Shown here: in pieces, positions 54,370 to 62,921 of the stretch | How positions within the stretch are numbered: the first letter of the stretch is position 1 | How the letters are laid out: the number at the start of each line of letters is the position of its first letter | Assembly: GCF_900497695.1 (NCBI RefSeq) | Contig: NZ_UIDD01000012.1 | Location: forward strand, 126,501-190,500 | DNA from: Pseudomonas wadenswilerensis | GTDB taxonomy: Bacteria > Pseudomonadota > Gammaproteobacteria > Pseudomonadales > Pseudomonadaceae | Length of the DNA stretch: 64,000 bases | Direction: 5' to 3' | Notes under the pieces: generated by a model | Seen by the model: the letters and a program-made list of their open reading frames with translations, nothing else | Database searches by the model: none | Told to the model about the DNA's origin: nothing | Program-made: the position numbers and the translations under genes

Positions 54370-54415
54370 GCCATGCGCTACAATCGCCCCCTCTGTTCCG
54401 CTCTGGAGACTCTGG

Positions 54416-55225
54416 ATGACTGACTTTTCTGGCTTGCCCCTGGTAATCGAGCCGGCTGACCTGCAAGCCCGGCTGGATGCGCCAGAGCTGATCCTGGTCG
54501 ACCTGACCAGCGTTAACCGCTACGCCAGCGGGCATATTCCCGGTGCACGCTTCGTCGACCCGAAGCGCACGCAACTGGGCCAGCCTCCAGCGCCGGGCCT
54601 GTTGCCGGCCAAGGCCGACCTGGAAAAACTGTTTGCCGAGCTCGGCCATAACGCCAATGCGGTCTACGTGGTCTATGACGACGAAGGCGGCGGCTGGGCC
54701 GGGCGCTTCATCTGGTTGCTGGATGTCATCGGTCATTGCCGTTACCACTACCTCAACGGTGGCGCTCAGGCGTGGCCGGCGAGCACCCTCAGCACTGAAG
54801 TACCGGCCAATGCCAGCGGCACGCTCAACCTGACCCTGCACGAAGAGCCAACGGCCACCCGCGAATACCTGCAAAGCCGCCTCGGCGCCGCCGACCTGGC
54901 GATCTGGGACGCGCGCAGCCCGGCTGAGTACCGGGGCGAGAAAGTCCTGGCTGCCAAGGGCGGGCACATTCCCGGCGCAGTCAATTTCGAGTGGACCGCC
55001 GGCATGGACATGAACGATGCCCTGCGCATCCGCAAGGACATGCCCGAGATCCTCGAACAGCTCGGCATCAGCAAAGACAAGGAAGTGGTCACCCACTGCC
55101 AGACTCATCACCGTTCCGGCTTTACCTACCTGGTGGCCAAGCATCTGGGCTACCCTCGGGTCAAAGCCTATGCCGGATCCTGGGGCGAATGGGGCAACCA
55201 CCCCGACACCCCTGTCGAAGTTTAA
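54416..55225 (+). CDS. rhdA: Thiosulphate sulphurtransferase (rhodanese)
   Basis: A 269-residue enzyme with two rhodanese domains. It moves sulphane sulphur from thiosulphate to cyanide or other thiophiles. The first domain is inactive (no Cys); the second holds the active loop HCQTHHRSG with Cys228. GGAG precedes the ATG and TACAAT at 54379 looks like a -10. psd begins 9 nt after the stop. Confidence 0.94.
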   Translation: MTDFSGLPLVIEPADLQARLDAPELILVDLTSVNRYASGHIPGARFVDPKRTQLGQPPAPGLLPAKADLEKLFAELGHNANAVYVVYDDEGGGWAGRFIWLLDVIGHCRYHYLNGGAQAWPASTLSTEVPANASGTLNLTLHEEPTATREYLQSRLGAADLAIWDARSPAEYRGEKVLAAKGGHIPGAVNFEWTAGMDMNDALRIRKDMPEILEQLGISKDKEVVTHCQTHHRSGFTYLVAKHLGYPRVKAYAGSWGEWGNHPDTPVEV

Positions 55226-55234
55226 GGAAACCTA

Positions 55235-56098
55235 ATGAAATCCCGCTTGTTCATCATCAGCCAGTACCTGCTGCCTCACCACCTGCTCTCGCGCCTGGCC
55301 GGCTGCATCGCCGAATGCCGCGTGCGCTGGTTCAAGAACGCCTTCACCAGCTGGTTCGCCAAGCGCTACCAGGTGGACATGTCCCAGGCCCTGGTCGAAG
55401 ACGTCACTGCCTACGAGCACTTCAACGCCTTCTTCACCCGCGCCCTCAAGCCGGGTGCGCGTCCGCTGGACGAAACCCCGGGGGCGATCCTCTGCCCGGC
55501 CGACGGTGCCGTCAGCCAGCTCGGCCCGATCGAGCACGGCCGCATCTTCCAGGCCAAGGGCCATAGCTTCAGCGCCCTGGAACTGCTGGGCGGCGACCCT
55601 GCCAATGCCGCGCCGTTCATGGGTGGCGAGTTCGCTACCATCTACCTGTCGCCCAAGGACTACCACCGCGTGCACATGCCGCTGGCCGGCACCCTGCGCG
55701 AGATGATCTACGTGCCGGGCCGGCTGTTCTCGGTCAACCAGACCACTGCCGAAAACGTTCCGGAACTGTTCGCCCGCAACGAGCGAGTCGTCTGCCTGTT
55801 CGATACCGAACGCGGGCCGATGGCCGTGGTGCTGGTGGGCGCGATGATCGTCGCCTCGATCGAAACCGTCTGGGCTGGGCTGGTCACGCCACCCAAGCGT
55901 GAACTGAAAACCGTGCGCTACGACGAAGCCAGCCGTGCGCCGATCCATCTGGAAAAAGGCGCCGAACTGGGCCGTTTCAAGCTGGGTTCGACTGCTGTCG
56001 TGCTGTTCGGGCCAGAGCAAGTGAAGTGGGCCGAAGAACTTGGCGCCGGCTCGGCGGTGAGCATGGGCCAGCGCCTGGCACTGCCGGCACAAGCCTGA
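55235..56098 (+). CDS. psd: Phosphatidylserine decarboxylase
   Basis: A 287-residue proenzyme that makes phosphatidylethanolamine at the inner membrane. FNAFFTRALKPGARP, SPKDYHRVHMPLAG and the LGST autocleavage site (Ser252, which becomes the pyruvoyl group) are intact. It is cotranscribed with rhdA and ends at a strong terminator. Confidence 0.97.
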   Translation: MKSRLFIISQYLLPHHLLSRLAGCIAECRVRWFKNAFTSWFAKRYQVDMSQALVEDVTAYEHFNAFFTRALKPGARPLDETPGAILCPADGAVSQLGPIEHGRIFQAKGHSFSALELLGGDPANAAPFMGGEFATIYLSPKDYHRVHMPLAGTLREMIYVPGRLFSVNQTTAENVPELFARNERVVCLFDTERGPMAVVLVGAMIVASIETVWAGLVTPPKRELKTVRYDEASRAPIHLEKGAELGRFKLGSTAVVLFGPEQVKWAEELGAGSAVSMGQRLALPAQA

Positions 56099-56103
56099 AA
56101 ATG

Positions 56104-56131
56104 AAAAAGCCCGCATCAATGCGGGCTTTTT
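56104..56131 (+). terminator. Terminator after psd
   Basis: AAAAAGCCCGCAT and ATGCGGGCTTTTT form a near-perfect stem with A and T tracts. It can work in both directions. Confidence 0.92.
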
Positions 56132-56134
56132 CAT

Positions 56135-56165
56135 ACCTGTGGGAGCGGGCTTGCCCCGCGATGAG
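56135..56165. repeat. Single REP unit between psd and serB
   Basis: CCTGTGGGAGCGGGCTTGCC followed by CCGCGATGAGGCCGG is one REP unit without an inverted partner nearby. Confidence 0.8.
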
Positions 56166-56198
56166 GCCGGTAAAACCAAATCGGTGACGCCTGGTCCG

Positions 56199-57413
56199 TC
56201 AGACGCGACCGTCGCGATCCCGGAAACCCAACAGGTACAGCACACCATCCAGGCCCAGGGTCGAGATCGCCTGCTTGGCCGACTGCTTGACCAGCGGCTT
56301 GGCCCGGAAAGCCACGCCCAGGCCGGCAATCGCCAGCATCGGCAGGTCGTTGGCGCCGTCACCGACGGCAATGGTCTGCTCCATCTGCAGGCCTTCCTTG
56401 CGCGCCAGCTCGCCAAGCAGGTCGGCCTTGCGCTGGGCATCGACGATCGGCTCGACCGCCACACCCGTTAACTTGCCATCGACCACTTCCAGCTCGTTGG
56501 CGAACACATAATCGATGCCCAGCTTGGCTTGCAGTTGCTTGGCAAAATAGGTGAAGCCGCCGGAGAGGATGGCCGTCTTGTAGCCCAGGCGCTTGAGCTC
56601 GGCGAACAGCGTCTCGGCGCCTTCGGTCAGGCGCAGCGAAGCACCGATCTCGTCCAGTACGCCAACGTCCAGACCCTTGAGCAGCGCCAGGCGCTCCTTG
56701 AAGCTGGCACGGAAATCCAGCTCGCCGCGCATGGCCCGCTCGGTGATTTCGGAAACCTGCTCGCCTACACCGGCGGCCTTGGCCAGCTCGTCAATGACTT
56801 CGGCTTCGATCAACGTCGAGTCCATGTCGAACACCGCCAGGCGGCGGTTGCGACGGAACAGCGAATCCTGCTGGAAGGCGATGTCGACGTTCAGTTCCTG
56901 GGCGACGCTGAGGAACTCGGCGCGCAGGGCTTGCGGATCAGCCGGCTCGCCACGTACCGAGAACTCGATGCAGCCCTTGCTCTGCTCAGCCGGCGTATCC
57001 AGTGCCACACGACCCGACAGGCGATCGATATGGTCGATATTCAGGCCGTACTTGGCCGTGATCGAGCTGACGCGCTGCAATTGTTCGGCAGTGACCTTGC
57101 GGGTCAGCAGGGTGACGATATGTCGGGCCTTGCCCTGACCTTCGACCCAATTCTGGTAGTCGGCTTCGGAAACCGGGGTAAAACGTACCTGCTGGTCGAG
57201 TTCGTAGCCCGCAAACAGGATGTTCTTGAGCACCGATGAGGCCTTCTCGGTATCCGGGATTTCGACCAGGATGCCAAAGGACAGGGTGTCGTGAATCACC
57301 GCCTGACCGATGTCGAGGATGTTCACACCACCCTGGGCCAGGACGCCGGTGATGGCCGCGGTAAGACCCGGGCGGTCTTCACCGGTGATGTTAATCAGAA
57401 CGATTTCGCGCAA
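56199..57413 (-). CDS. serB: Phosphoserine phosphatase SerB
   Basis: A 404-residue enzyme, last step of serine synthesis. Two ACT-like domains occupy about residues 1-175 (ITGEDRPGLTAAITGVLAQGG). The HAD domain follows with FDMDSTLIEAE (nucleophile Asp in DxDxT), AILSGGFTYFAKQL and VGDGANDLPM. Divergent from the AhpA-like gene, an arrangement also known in E. coli (serB-smp). Confidence 0.96.
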   Translation of the reverse strand: MREIVLINITGEDRPGLTAAITGVLAQGGVNILDIGQAVIHDTLSFGILVEIPDTEKASSVLKNILFAGYELDQQVRFTPVSEADYQNWVEGQGKARHIVTLLTRKVTAEQLQRVSSITAKYGLNIDHIDRLSGRVALDTPAEQSKGCIEFSVRGEPADPQALRAEFLSVAQELNVDIAFQQDSLFRRNRRLAVFDMDSTLIEAEVIDELAKAAGVGEQVSEITERAMRGELDFRASFKERLALLKGLDVGVLDEIGASLRLTEGAETLFAELKRLGYKTAILSGGFTYFAKQLQAKLGIDYVFANELEVVDGKLTGVAVEPIVDAQRKADLLGELARKEGLQMEQTIAVGDGANDLPMLAIAGLGVAFRAKPLVKQSAKQAISTLGLDGVLYLLGFRDRDGRV

Positions 57414-57483
57414 GACGGGCTCCGACTCATTGAAAAAAAGCGCATTCTACCGATTTTCGCTGACCATCGGGCGCAGTCGATAC

Positions 57484-57512
57484 TTTGCCCGCCCCTGAGC
57501 GCTCGCTATACT
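57484..57512 (+). promoter_or_regulatory. Candidate promoter of the AhpA/Smp-like gene
   Basis: TTTGCC, a 17-nt spacer, then TATACT. Transcription would start near 57519, 30 nt before the GTG start. Confidence 0.5.
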
Positions 57513-57548
57513 GCGCAGCAACTTCTCCGACATAAAGAGCCGCGCTCT

Positions 57549-59051
57549 GTGAACCGGCCCACGCCCGTTAAGACCGACAACTTCTTCCTGCTGATCTTCC
57601 ACGCCCTGCGCCAACGCCGAATACCGCTGGCGCTGCGTATCGCCTGCCATAACGTGTTCCTGGTGGCACTGGCGCTGGTGATCTACGCCTGCGTGATGGG
57701 CCTGCAGTTCAAGGAGGCCATGCATGAGCAAGCCGATGCCCTTGGGCAGAGCCTGACCACCCAGACTGCTACCTCGGCCACCGAGCTGCTGGTGTCCAAC
57801 GACATCCTCAGCCTCAACGTGCTGCTCGGCAACCTGGTGAAGAATCCGCTGGTGGCCCACGCGGCGATCTACAGCGTCGACAACCGGATCCTCGCCGAAG
57901 CCGGCCAGCGCCCGAAAAACGGCCTGCTGGGCGAGGCCGAAGGCCTGTACCAGACCAAGATCACCTTCCAGGATGTAACTGCCGGGCAACTGCGCATCAG
58001 CCTGGACATGAGCCAGTTCCAGCAGCCGCTGACCATCAGCCTGCAGAGCATGGGCATCCTCGCCGGTATCCTGCTGGCCCTGGCATTGGCCATGAGCCTG
58101 CGCCTGGGTCGCTATATCTCCACGCCGCTGTTGCAGCTGCGGGTCTGGCTGCGCGACATCAACGAGTTCACCCCGGCGATCGAGCGCCAGGATGAAATCG
58201 GTGACCTGGCGCGCCAGCTGCACACGCGCCTGGCCCCGCCGCCACGGGAAGTCGAGCCGGAAGAAGAAGCCGAAGAATCCTTCGACGAGGATGAACCGGA
58301 GTTCGAAGTGCGCAACTTGCGTGACCCGAGCTTCGACGAACAACCTGCCGTGAGCAAGGCCGCCAAACCGGTAAAACCTGCGGCGGATGACGACAGCGAT
58401 GATGCCTTCGCCGACCTGCTCGACGAAGACCACAGCGCCGCCCCTGCCCCGGCTGCCCCGATCAACCGCGAGCCACAGGCCAGCGCCGTGCTGGCGGTGC
58501 AACTGGGCTCCCAGGAGCAACTACGGCGTCTGCCACGCACGCGCTTGACCGAGCTGCTGGAACGCTACCGCGACTGCCTCGACCAGGCTGCCTCGCTGTA
58601 TGAAAGCGAAGTGCACACCCTCAACGACGGCAGCACCCTGCTGTTGTTCCACAGCCAGGACAGCGGCGAGGACTACCTCACCAATGCCATCTGCTGTGGC
58701 GAGCTGCTGCGTGCCCTGGGTCATGCCCTGCAGATCGAAGTGGCTGACAGCGGCATCACCCTGCAGCTGCAACTGGGCCTGGCCCTGGGTGAAGACCTGC
58801 ACGGCCTGAGCCAGATCGACCTGCTGCTGACTGAAAAGGCCCAGGACGCCCTGGCCCTGTCGCAGCACAGCCGCAACCTGCTGCTGGTCGAGCGCAAGAT
58901 CAGCGACGATGCCCTGGTGCGCCAGCGCGCGCGCATTCGCCCGATCGCCAGCCCCGAAGGCGCCTGCTGTGTCGAGCGCTTGATGGAGCCGTATCCGTCG
59001 ATGCTGGAGCGGCAATTGGCGCGGATGCATGAGCGCCGGGTCAAGAGCTGA
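57549..59051 (+). CDS. AhpA/Smp (YtjB)-like membrane protein with HAMP-type region
   Basis: A 500-residue membrane protein. A first helix (NVFLVALALVIYACVMGLQF, about residues 35-55), a periplasmic region of about 115 residues, a second helix (SMGILAGILLALALAMSLRL, about 170-190) and a HAMP-like segment (ISTPLLQLRVWLRDINEF) are visible. An acidic, low-complexity linker (about 225-315, EPEEEAEESFDEDEPEF) leads to a C-terminal domain of about 190 residues. The N-terminal part resembles SMP_2/AhpA. GTG 57549 is the likely start; the longer frame to 57291 overlaps serB. Confidence 0.8.
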   Translation: MNRPTPVKTDNFFLLIFHALRQRRIPLALRIACHNVFLVALALVIYACVMGLQFKEAMHEQADALGQSLTTQTATSATELLVSNDILSLNVLLGNLVKNPLVAHAAIYSVDNRILAEAGQRPKNGLLGEAEGLYQTKITFQDVTAGQLRISLDMSQFQQPLTISLQSMGILAGILLALALAMSLRLGRYISTPLLQLRVWLRDINEFTPAIERQDEIGDLARQLHTRLAPPPREVEPEEEAEESFDEDEPEFEVRNLRDPSFDEQPAVSKAAKPVKPAADDDSDDAFADLLDEDHSAAPAPAAPINREPQASAVLAVQLGSQEQLRRLPRTRLTELLERYRDCLDQAASLYESEVHTLNDGSTLLLFHSQDSGEDYLTNAICCGELLRALGHALQIEVADSGITLQLQLGLALGEDLHGLSQIDLLLTEKAQDALALSQHSRNLLLVERKISDDALVRQRARIRPIASPEGACCVERLMEPYPSMLERQLARMHERRVKS

Positions 59052-59064
59052 GCCCCTGCTACAC

Positions 59065-59092
59065 AAAAAGCCCGCAGTGATGCGGGCTTTTT
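59065..59092 (+). terminator. Terminator after the AhpA-like gene
   Basis: AAAAAGCCCGCA and TGCGGGCTTTTT pair around GTGA, 13 nt beyond the stop, with a T run after it. Confidence 0.92.
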
Positions 59093-59099
59093 TATTGCC

Positions 59100-59193
59100 C
59101 TGTAGGAGCTGGCTTGCCAGCGATGAGGACAGACCCGTTCTGGCTGACTTACGACCGCTTCACGGCCGATCGCTGGCAAGCCAGCTCCCACAG
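59100..59193. repeat. Inverted REP pair between two identical terminators
   Basis: Units at 59100-59125 and 59168-59193 match as inverted repeats at 24 of 26 positions. They sit inside a larger inverted repeat made by the flanking terminators. Confidence 0.85.
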
Positions 59194-59211
59194 GTAGGAT
59201 GAGCGCCCACA

Positions 59212-59239
59212 AAAAAGCCCGCATCACTGCGGGCTTTTT
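59212..59239 (-). terminator. Terminator after the PqiC-type lipoprotein gene
   Basis: AAAAAGCCCGCA and TGCGGGCTTTTT pair around TCAC. Its sequence is the exact reverse complement of the terminator at 59064-59093, and it serves the minus-strand gene. Confidence 0.9.
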
Positions 59240-59252
59240 GTAACCACTCGAC

Positions 59253-59960
59253 TCAGAAGCGGAACACTTCCAGATCAGTACGAATCGGCGTAGCCAAAGG
59301 AATCTTCGATTTCTCCGGCTCTTTACGCACCTGAACCGGCGCGGCCTTCTTCGGTTGTTCTTCAACCACTGCAGGCTGATTGGCCAGCGGCTTCAAGGCA
59401 ATGCTCAACTGCTCGGCGAGCTTTTGCAGCAACTGGCCCTGGGCTTGAACCTGGGCAGACTCGCTACCCTGGTGCTGTTGCTCCAGGTGCACGATGCGGT
59501 TGTCACGGACCTGGCCACGGCGGTCCAGCAGGCGCCACTGGGCGTCGAGGATCGCTGGCTGGTTGGTACCGGAGTCCAGGCGGGTAATCGACAGCAGAAC
59601 CTGTACATCCGGGGTAAAGCCGGTGCTGGCCGGGGCCAGGACCACGCGCTGGCTGTCCAGGCGCCAGGCCAGCTGACGGACCAGCAACTGGTCGATGTCT
59701 GCCGACAGGCTACCGGCCCAACGGCCATCGGTGGCTGCGGTCAGGCTACCATCGGCCTGACGCTGCAGCAGGGTCTCGCGTTGCAGGTAATCGGCGATCG
59801 ACACAGGGCCGAGCACCACCGCCATGCCAGCGCTTTGCTTGGGTTGGCCAGGCTCACCGCTGTCGAGCTGATACAGGGATACCGGCTGGTGCATGCTGCA
59901 ACCGGCCAATCCGAGCACGCCACACAGCAGAACCAACGGAAGGCGCAGAAATTTCATCAT
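59253..59960 (-). CDS. PqiC/YmbA-type (DUF330-like) lipoprotein
   Basis: A 235-residue outer-membrane lipoprotein. The signal peptide ends in the lipobox LAGC. The body (VSLYQLDSG, VVLGPVSIADYLQRETLLQRQ, LSADIDQLLVRQLAWRL) fits the ABC-type auxiliary lipoprotein/PqiC family. PqiC normally works with the MCE proteins PqiA and PqiB; neither is next to it here. The C-terminal 45 residues are a Pro/Lys/Glu-rich tail ending in Phe. ATG 59960 follows a GGATGGG ribosome-binding region; ATG 59957 is an alternative. Confidence 0.8.
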   Translation of the reverse strand: MMKFLRLPLVLLCGVLGLAGCSMHQPVSLYQLDSGEPGQPKQSAGMAVVLGPVSIADYLQRETLLQRQADGSLTAATDGRWAGSLSADIDQLLVRQLAWRLDSQRVVLAPASTGFTPDVQVLLSITRLDSGTNQPAILDAQWRLLDRRGQVRDNRIVHLEQQHQGSESAQVQAQGQLLQKLAEQLSIALKPLANQPAVVEEQPKKAAPVQVRKEPEKSKIPLATPIRTDLEVFRF

Positions 59961-60092
59961 CCCATCCAGGCGGTCGCCACAAGGCAAACCGCAGTGATAC
60001 TCATATAGATTCGTTTGGATACACAGCCACGCTGGTACCGCAAGGAGCCTATCATCCGCGAAATAGCGGCTCGACTCCAGTGTTTCAACCGC

Positions 60093-60116
60093 GAACGGGC
60101 ACGAAAATACCCGTTC
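60093..60116 (-). terminator. Weak stem-loop after parC
   Basis: GAACGGG and CCCGTTC pair around a 10-nt loop, 18 nt beyond the parC stop. A CCCGG/CCGGG hairpin overlaps the stop codon itself. Neither has a good T tract. Confidence 0.4.
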
Positions 60117-60133
60117 AGGCTGTCTAACCCGGC

Positions 60134-62392
60134 TTATCCGGGTATTTCGACCAACAGCGCGTCAACCCGCTGGAAGCCACGGGGCAGCTTGTTGCCACGG
60201 CGCCCGCGCTCACCCTTGTAATGTTCGAGATCGTCGGCCTTGAGAGACAGGGTACGCTTGCCGGCCTGCAATACAAGCGTCGCACCGTCAGGAATGACCG
60301 CCAGATCGGTAACAAATTCTTCACGCGAGGCGACCCGGTCACCCGGGATACCGATGATCTTGTTGCCCTTGCCTTTACCCAGCTGCGGCAGGTCGCTGAT
60401 CTTGAAGATCAGCAGCCGACCTTCGGTGGTCACCGCTGCCAGCCAGTTATGCTCACGGTCGGCCACGGGCCGCGGCGCAATGACCTTGGCGCCGTTCGGC
60501 AGGCTGAGCAAGGCTTTACCGGCCTTGTTCTTGGCCTGCAGGTCTTCGCCCTTGACCACGAAGCCGTAGCCGGCGTCGGAGGCGATCACATACAGGGCGT
60601 CATCTTCAGGCAACAGCACGCAATCGAAGCTCGCGCCCGGCGGCGGCGTCAGGCGGCCGGTCAGCGGCTCGCCCTGGCCACGAGCCGATGGCAAGGTATG
60701 GGCGGCCAGCGAGTAGCTGCGGCCAGTGGAGTCGATAAGCACGGCAAACTGATTCGAGCGCCCGGCGGCGGCGGCCTTGAAGCCATCGCCCGCCTTGTAC
60801 GACAACCCCGTGGCGTCGATATCATGACCCTTGGCGCAACGCACCCAGCCCTTCTCCGACAGCACCACGGTGACCGGCTCGGTCGGCATCAGCTCGTTTT
60901 CCGACAGGGCCTTGGCTTCGGCACGCTCGACGATTGGCGAACGGCGGTCGTCGCCATAGGTTTCGGCATCCTTGATCAGCTCGGCTCGTACCAGCTTGCG
61001 CAGCTTGGTTTCGCTGCCGAGCAGGGCGGTCAACTTGGCTTGTTCCTTGGCCAGCTCGTCCTGCTCGTTGCGGATCTTCATCTCTTCCAGGCGCGCCAAC
61101 TGGCGCAGACGCGTCTCGAGGATGTACTCGGCCTGGGTTTCGGTCAGGTCAAAACGGGCGATCAGCGCGGCTTTTGGCTGGTCCTCGGTACGGATGATGT
61201 GGATCACTTCATCCAGGTTGAGGAAGGCTACCAACAGGCCTTCGAGCAGGTGCAGGCGGCGTTCGACCTTGTCCAGGCGGAATTTCAGTCGGCGGCGCAC
61301 CGTCTGCACGCGGAATTCCAGCCACTCGACCAGCAGCGCCCGCAGGTTCTTCAACTGCGGGCGGCCGTCCAGACCGATGATGTTGACGTTTACCCGGTAG
61401 CTGGACTCAAGGTCGGTAGTCGCGAACAGGTGCTGCATCAGCTCGTCGAGGTCGACCCGGTTGGAACGGGCGATGATGACGATTCGGCACGGGTTCTCGT
61501 GGTCCGACTCGTCGCGCAGGTCGGCGACCATCGGCAGCTTCTTGGCCTGCATCTGTGCGGCGATCTGCTCCAGCACCTTGGCCCCGGAGACCTGGTGCGG
61601 CAGCGCGGTGACGACGATATCGCCGTCCTCGATGCGATACACCGCGCGCATGCGCACCGAACCACGGCCGCTTTCGTAGATTTTCAACAGCTCGGCGCGC
61701 GGGGTGATGATCTCGGCTTCGGTCGGGTAGTCCGGGCCCTGGATATGCTCGCAAAGCTGCTCGACCGTGGCCTTGGGCTCATCGAGCAGACGCACGCAGG
61801 CCGAGGCGACTTCGCGCAGGTTGTGCGGCGGCACGTCGGTGGCCATGCCCACGGCGATACCGGTGGTACCGTTGAGCAGGATGTTCGGCAGACGCGCCGG
61901 AAGCACCGCAGGCTCGTCGAGGGTACCGTCGAAGTTCGGCACCCAGTCTGCCGTGCCCTGGCCCAGTTCGCTGAGCAGCACTTCTGAGTAACGCGACAGG
62001 CGTGCCTCGGTGTAACGCATGGCAGCGAAGGACTTCGGATCGTCCGGCGCACCCCAGTTGCCCTGGCCATCGACCAGGGTGTAGCGGTAGCTGAACGGCT
62101 GCGCCATCAGCACCATGGCTTCGTAGCAAGCCGAATCGCCATGGGGGTGGAACTTGCCGAGCACGTCACCGACGGTACGCGCCGACTTCTTGTGCTTGGA
62201 GTCGGCGTCCAGGCCCAGTTCGCTCATGGCGTAGACGATGCGCCGTTGCACCGGCTTCAGGCCGTCGCCGATATGCGGCAAGGCCCGGTCCATGATCACG
62301 TACATGGAGTAGTTGAGGTAGGCCTGTTCGGTGAAGTCAGCCAGTGACCGGCGCTCTACGCCATCGAGGCTGAGATCAAGGGAGTCGCTCAT
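60134..62392 (-). CDS. parC: DNA topoisomerase IV subunit A ParC
   Basis: A 752-residue subunit that cuts DNA to separate daughter chromosomes. The catalytic tyrosine is Tyr127 in MRYTEARLS. The quinolone-resistance region has wild-type Ser87 and Glu91 (GDSACYEAM). The C-terminal beta-pinwheel region runs from about residue 500. It lies 10 nt after the retropepsin-like gene in the parE operon. Confidence 0.97.
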   Translation of the reverse strand: MSDSLDLSLDGVERRSLADFTEQAYLNYSMYVIMDRALPHIGDGLKPVQRRIVYAMSELGLDADSKHKKSARTVGDVLGKFHPHGDSACYEAMVLMAQPFSYRYTLVDGQGNWGAPDDPKSFAAMRYTEARLSRYSEVLLSELGQGTADWVPNFDGTLDEPAVLPARLPNILLNGTTGIAVGMATDVPPHNLREVASACVRLLDEPKATVEQLCEHIQGPDYPTEAEIITPRAELLKIYESGRGSVRMRAVYRIEDGDIVVTALPHQVSGAKVLEQIAAQMQAKKLPMVADLRDESDHENPCRIVIIARSNRVDLDELMQHLFATTDLESSYRVNVNIIGLDGRPQLKNLRALLVEWLEFRVQTVRRRLKFRLDKVERRLHLLEGLLVAFLNLDEVIHIIRTEDQPKAALIARFDLTETQAEYILETRLRQLARLEEMKIRNEQDELAKEQAKLTALLGSETKLRKLVRAELIKDAETYGDDRRSPIVERAEAKALSENELMPTEPVTVVLSEKGWVRCAKGHDIDATGLSYKAGDGFKAAAAGRSNQFAVLIDSTGRSYSLAAHTLPSARGQGEPLTGRLTPPPGASFDCVLLPEDDALYVIASDAGYGFVVKGEDLQAKNKAGKALLSLPNGAKVIAPRPVADREHNWLAAVTTEGRLLIFKISDLPQLGKGKGNKIIGIPGDRVASREEFVTDLAVIPDGATLVLQAGKRTLSLKADDLEHYKGERGRRGNKLPRGFQRVDALLVEIPG

Positions 62393-62402
62393 GCGGGCCT
62401 CA

Positions 62403-62921
62403 TCATTTCAGGTTCTGGCGCAGCAGCAAGGTGCCGCCACGCTGGGTAAATTCGAGTTGTTTCAGGGCACTCATGCCCAGTAATACCTGTTCGCCATCCA
62501 GCCCCGGCACCACCAGCGCGCGCACATTGCGCAGGAGGATATCGCCCAGTTGCAGCTGATCCAGCCGCGTGCGGTAGCCCTGGGTGCGGCCATTGGCGGT
62601 ACTCAGCATCACCGGCGCACCGCGCTCCAGGCCAAGCTTGCCGGCCAGGGCTTCGGGAATCGCCACGTCGGTCGCCCCGGTATCGAGCAGAAAATGTACC
62701 GTCTGACCGTTTATCCGGCCATCGGCGACGAAATGTCCCTGGCCATTACCGGCCAGCTGCACTTCGATGTAACCCTCGCCATGTTGCGAGGTGACCACGG
62801 CATTGGGGTTGGCCTGACGCTGTTCCCACTCGCCGAAAAAGCGCGTGGCCAGGAACAGACCGGCCGCCCAGGCGAGGATCAGCAGTATCCGGCCTGCACG
62901 CTTGCCCGGCGGCTGGCTCAC
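62403..62921 (-). CDS. Retropepsin-like (clan AA) aspartic protease, membrane-anchored
   Basis: A 172-residue protein with one N-terminal helix (RILLILAWAAGLFLATRFFG) and a single retropepsin-like domain with the catalytic motif HFLLDTGATDVAIPE and the later LRNVRALVVPGLDGEQVLLGMSAL flap/hydrophobic-Gly region. One domain only, so it must dimerise. GTG 62921 overlaps the stop of the preceding gene by 4 nt. Its substrate is unknown. Confidence 0.88.
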   Translation of the reverse strand: MSQPPGKRAGRILLILAWAAGLFLATRFFGEWEQRQANPNAVVTSQHGEGYIEVQLAGNGQGHFVADGRINGQTVHFLLDTGATDVAIPEALAGKLGLERGAPVMLSTANGRTQGYRTRLDQLQLGDILLRNVRALVVPGLDGEQVLLGMSALKQLEFTQRGGTLLLRQNLK

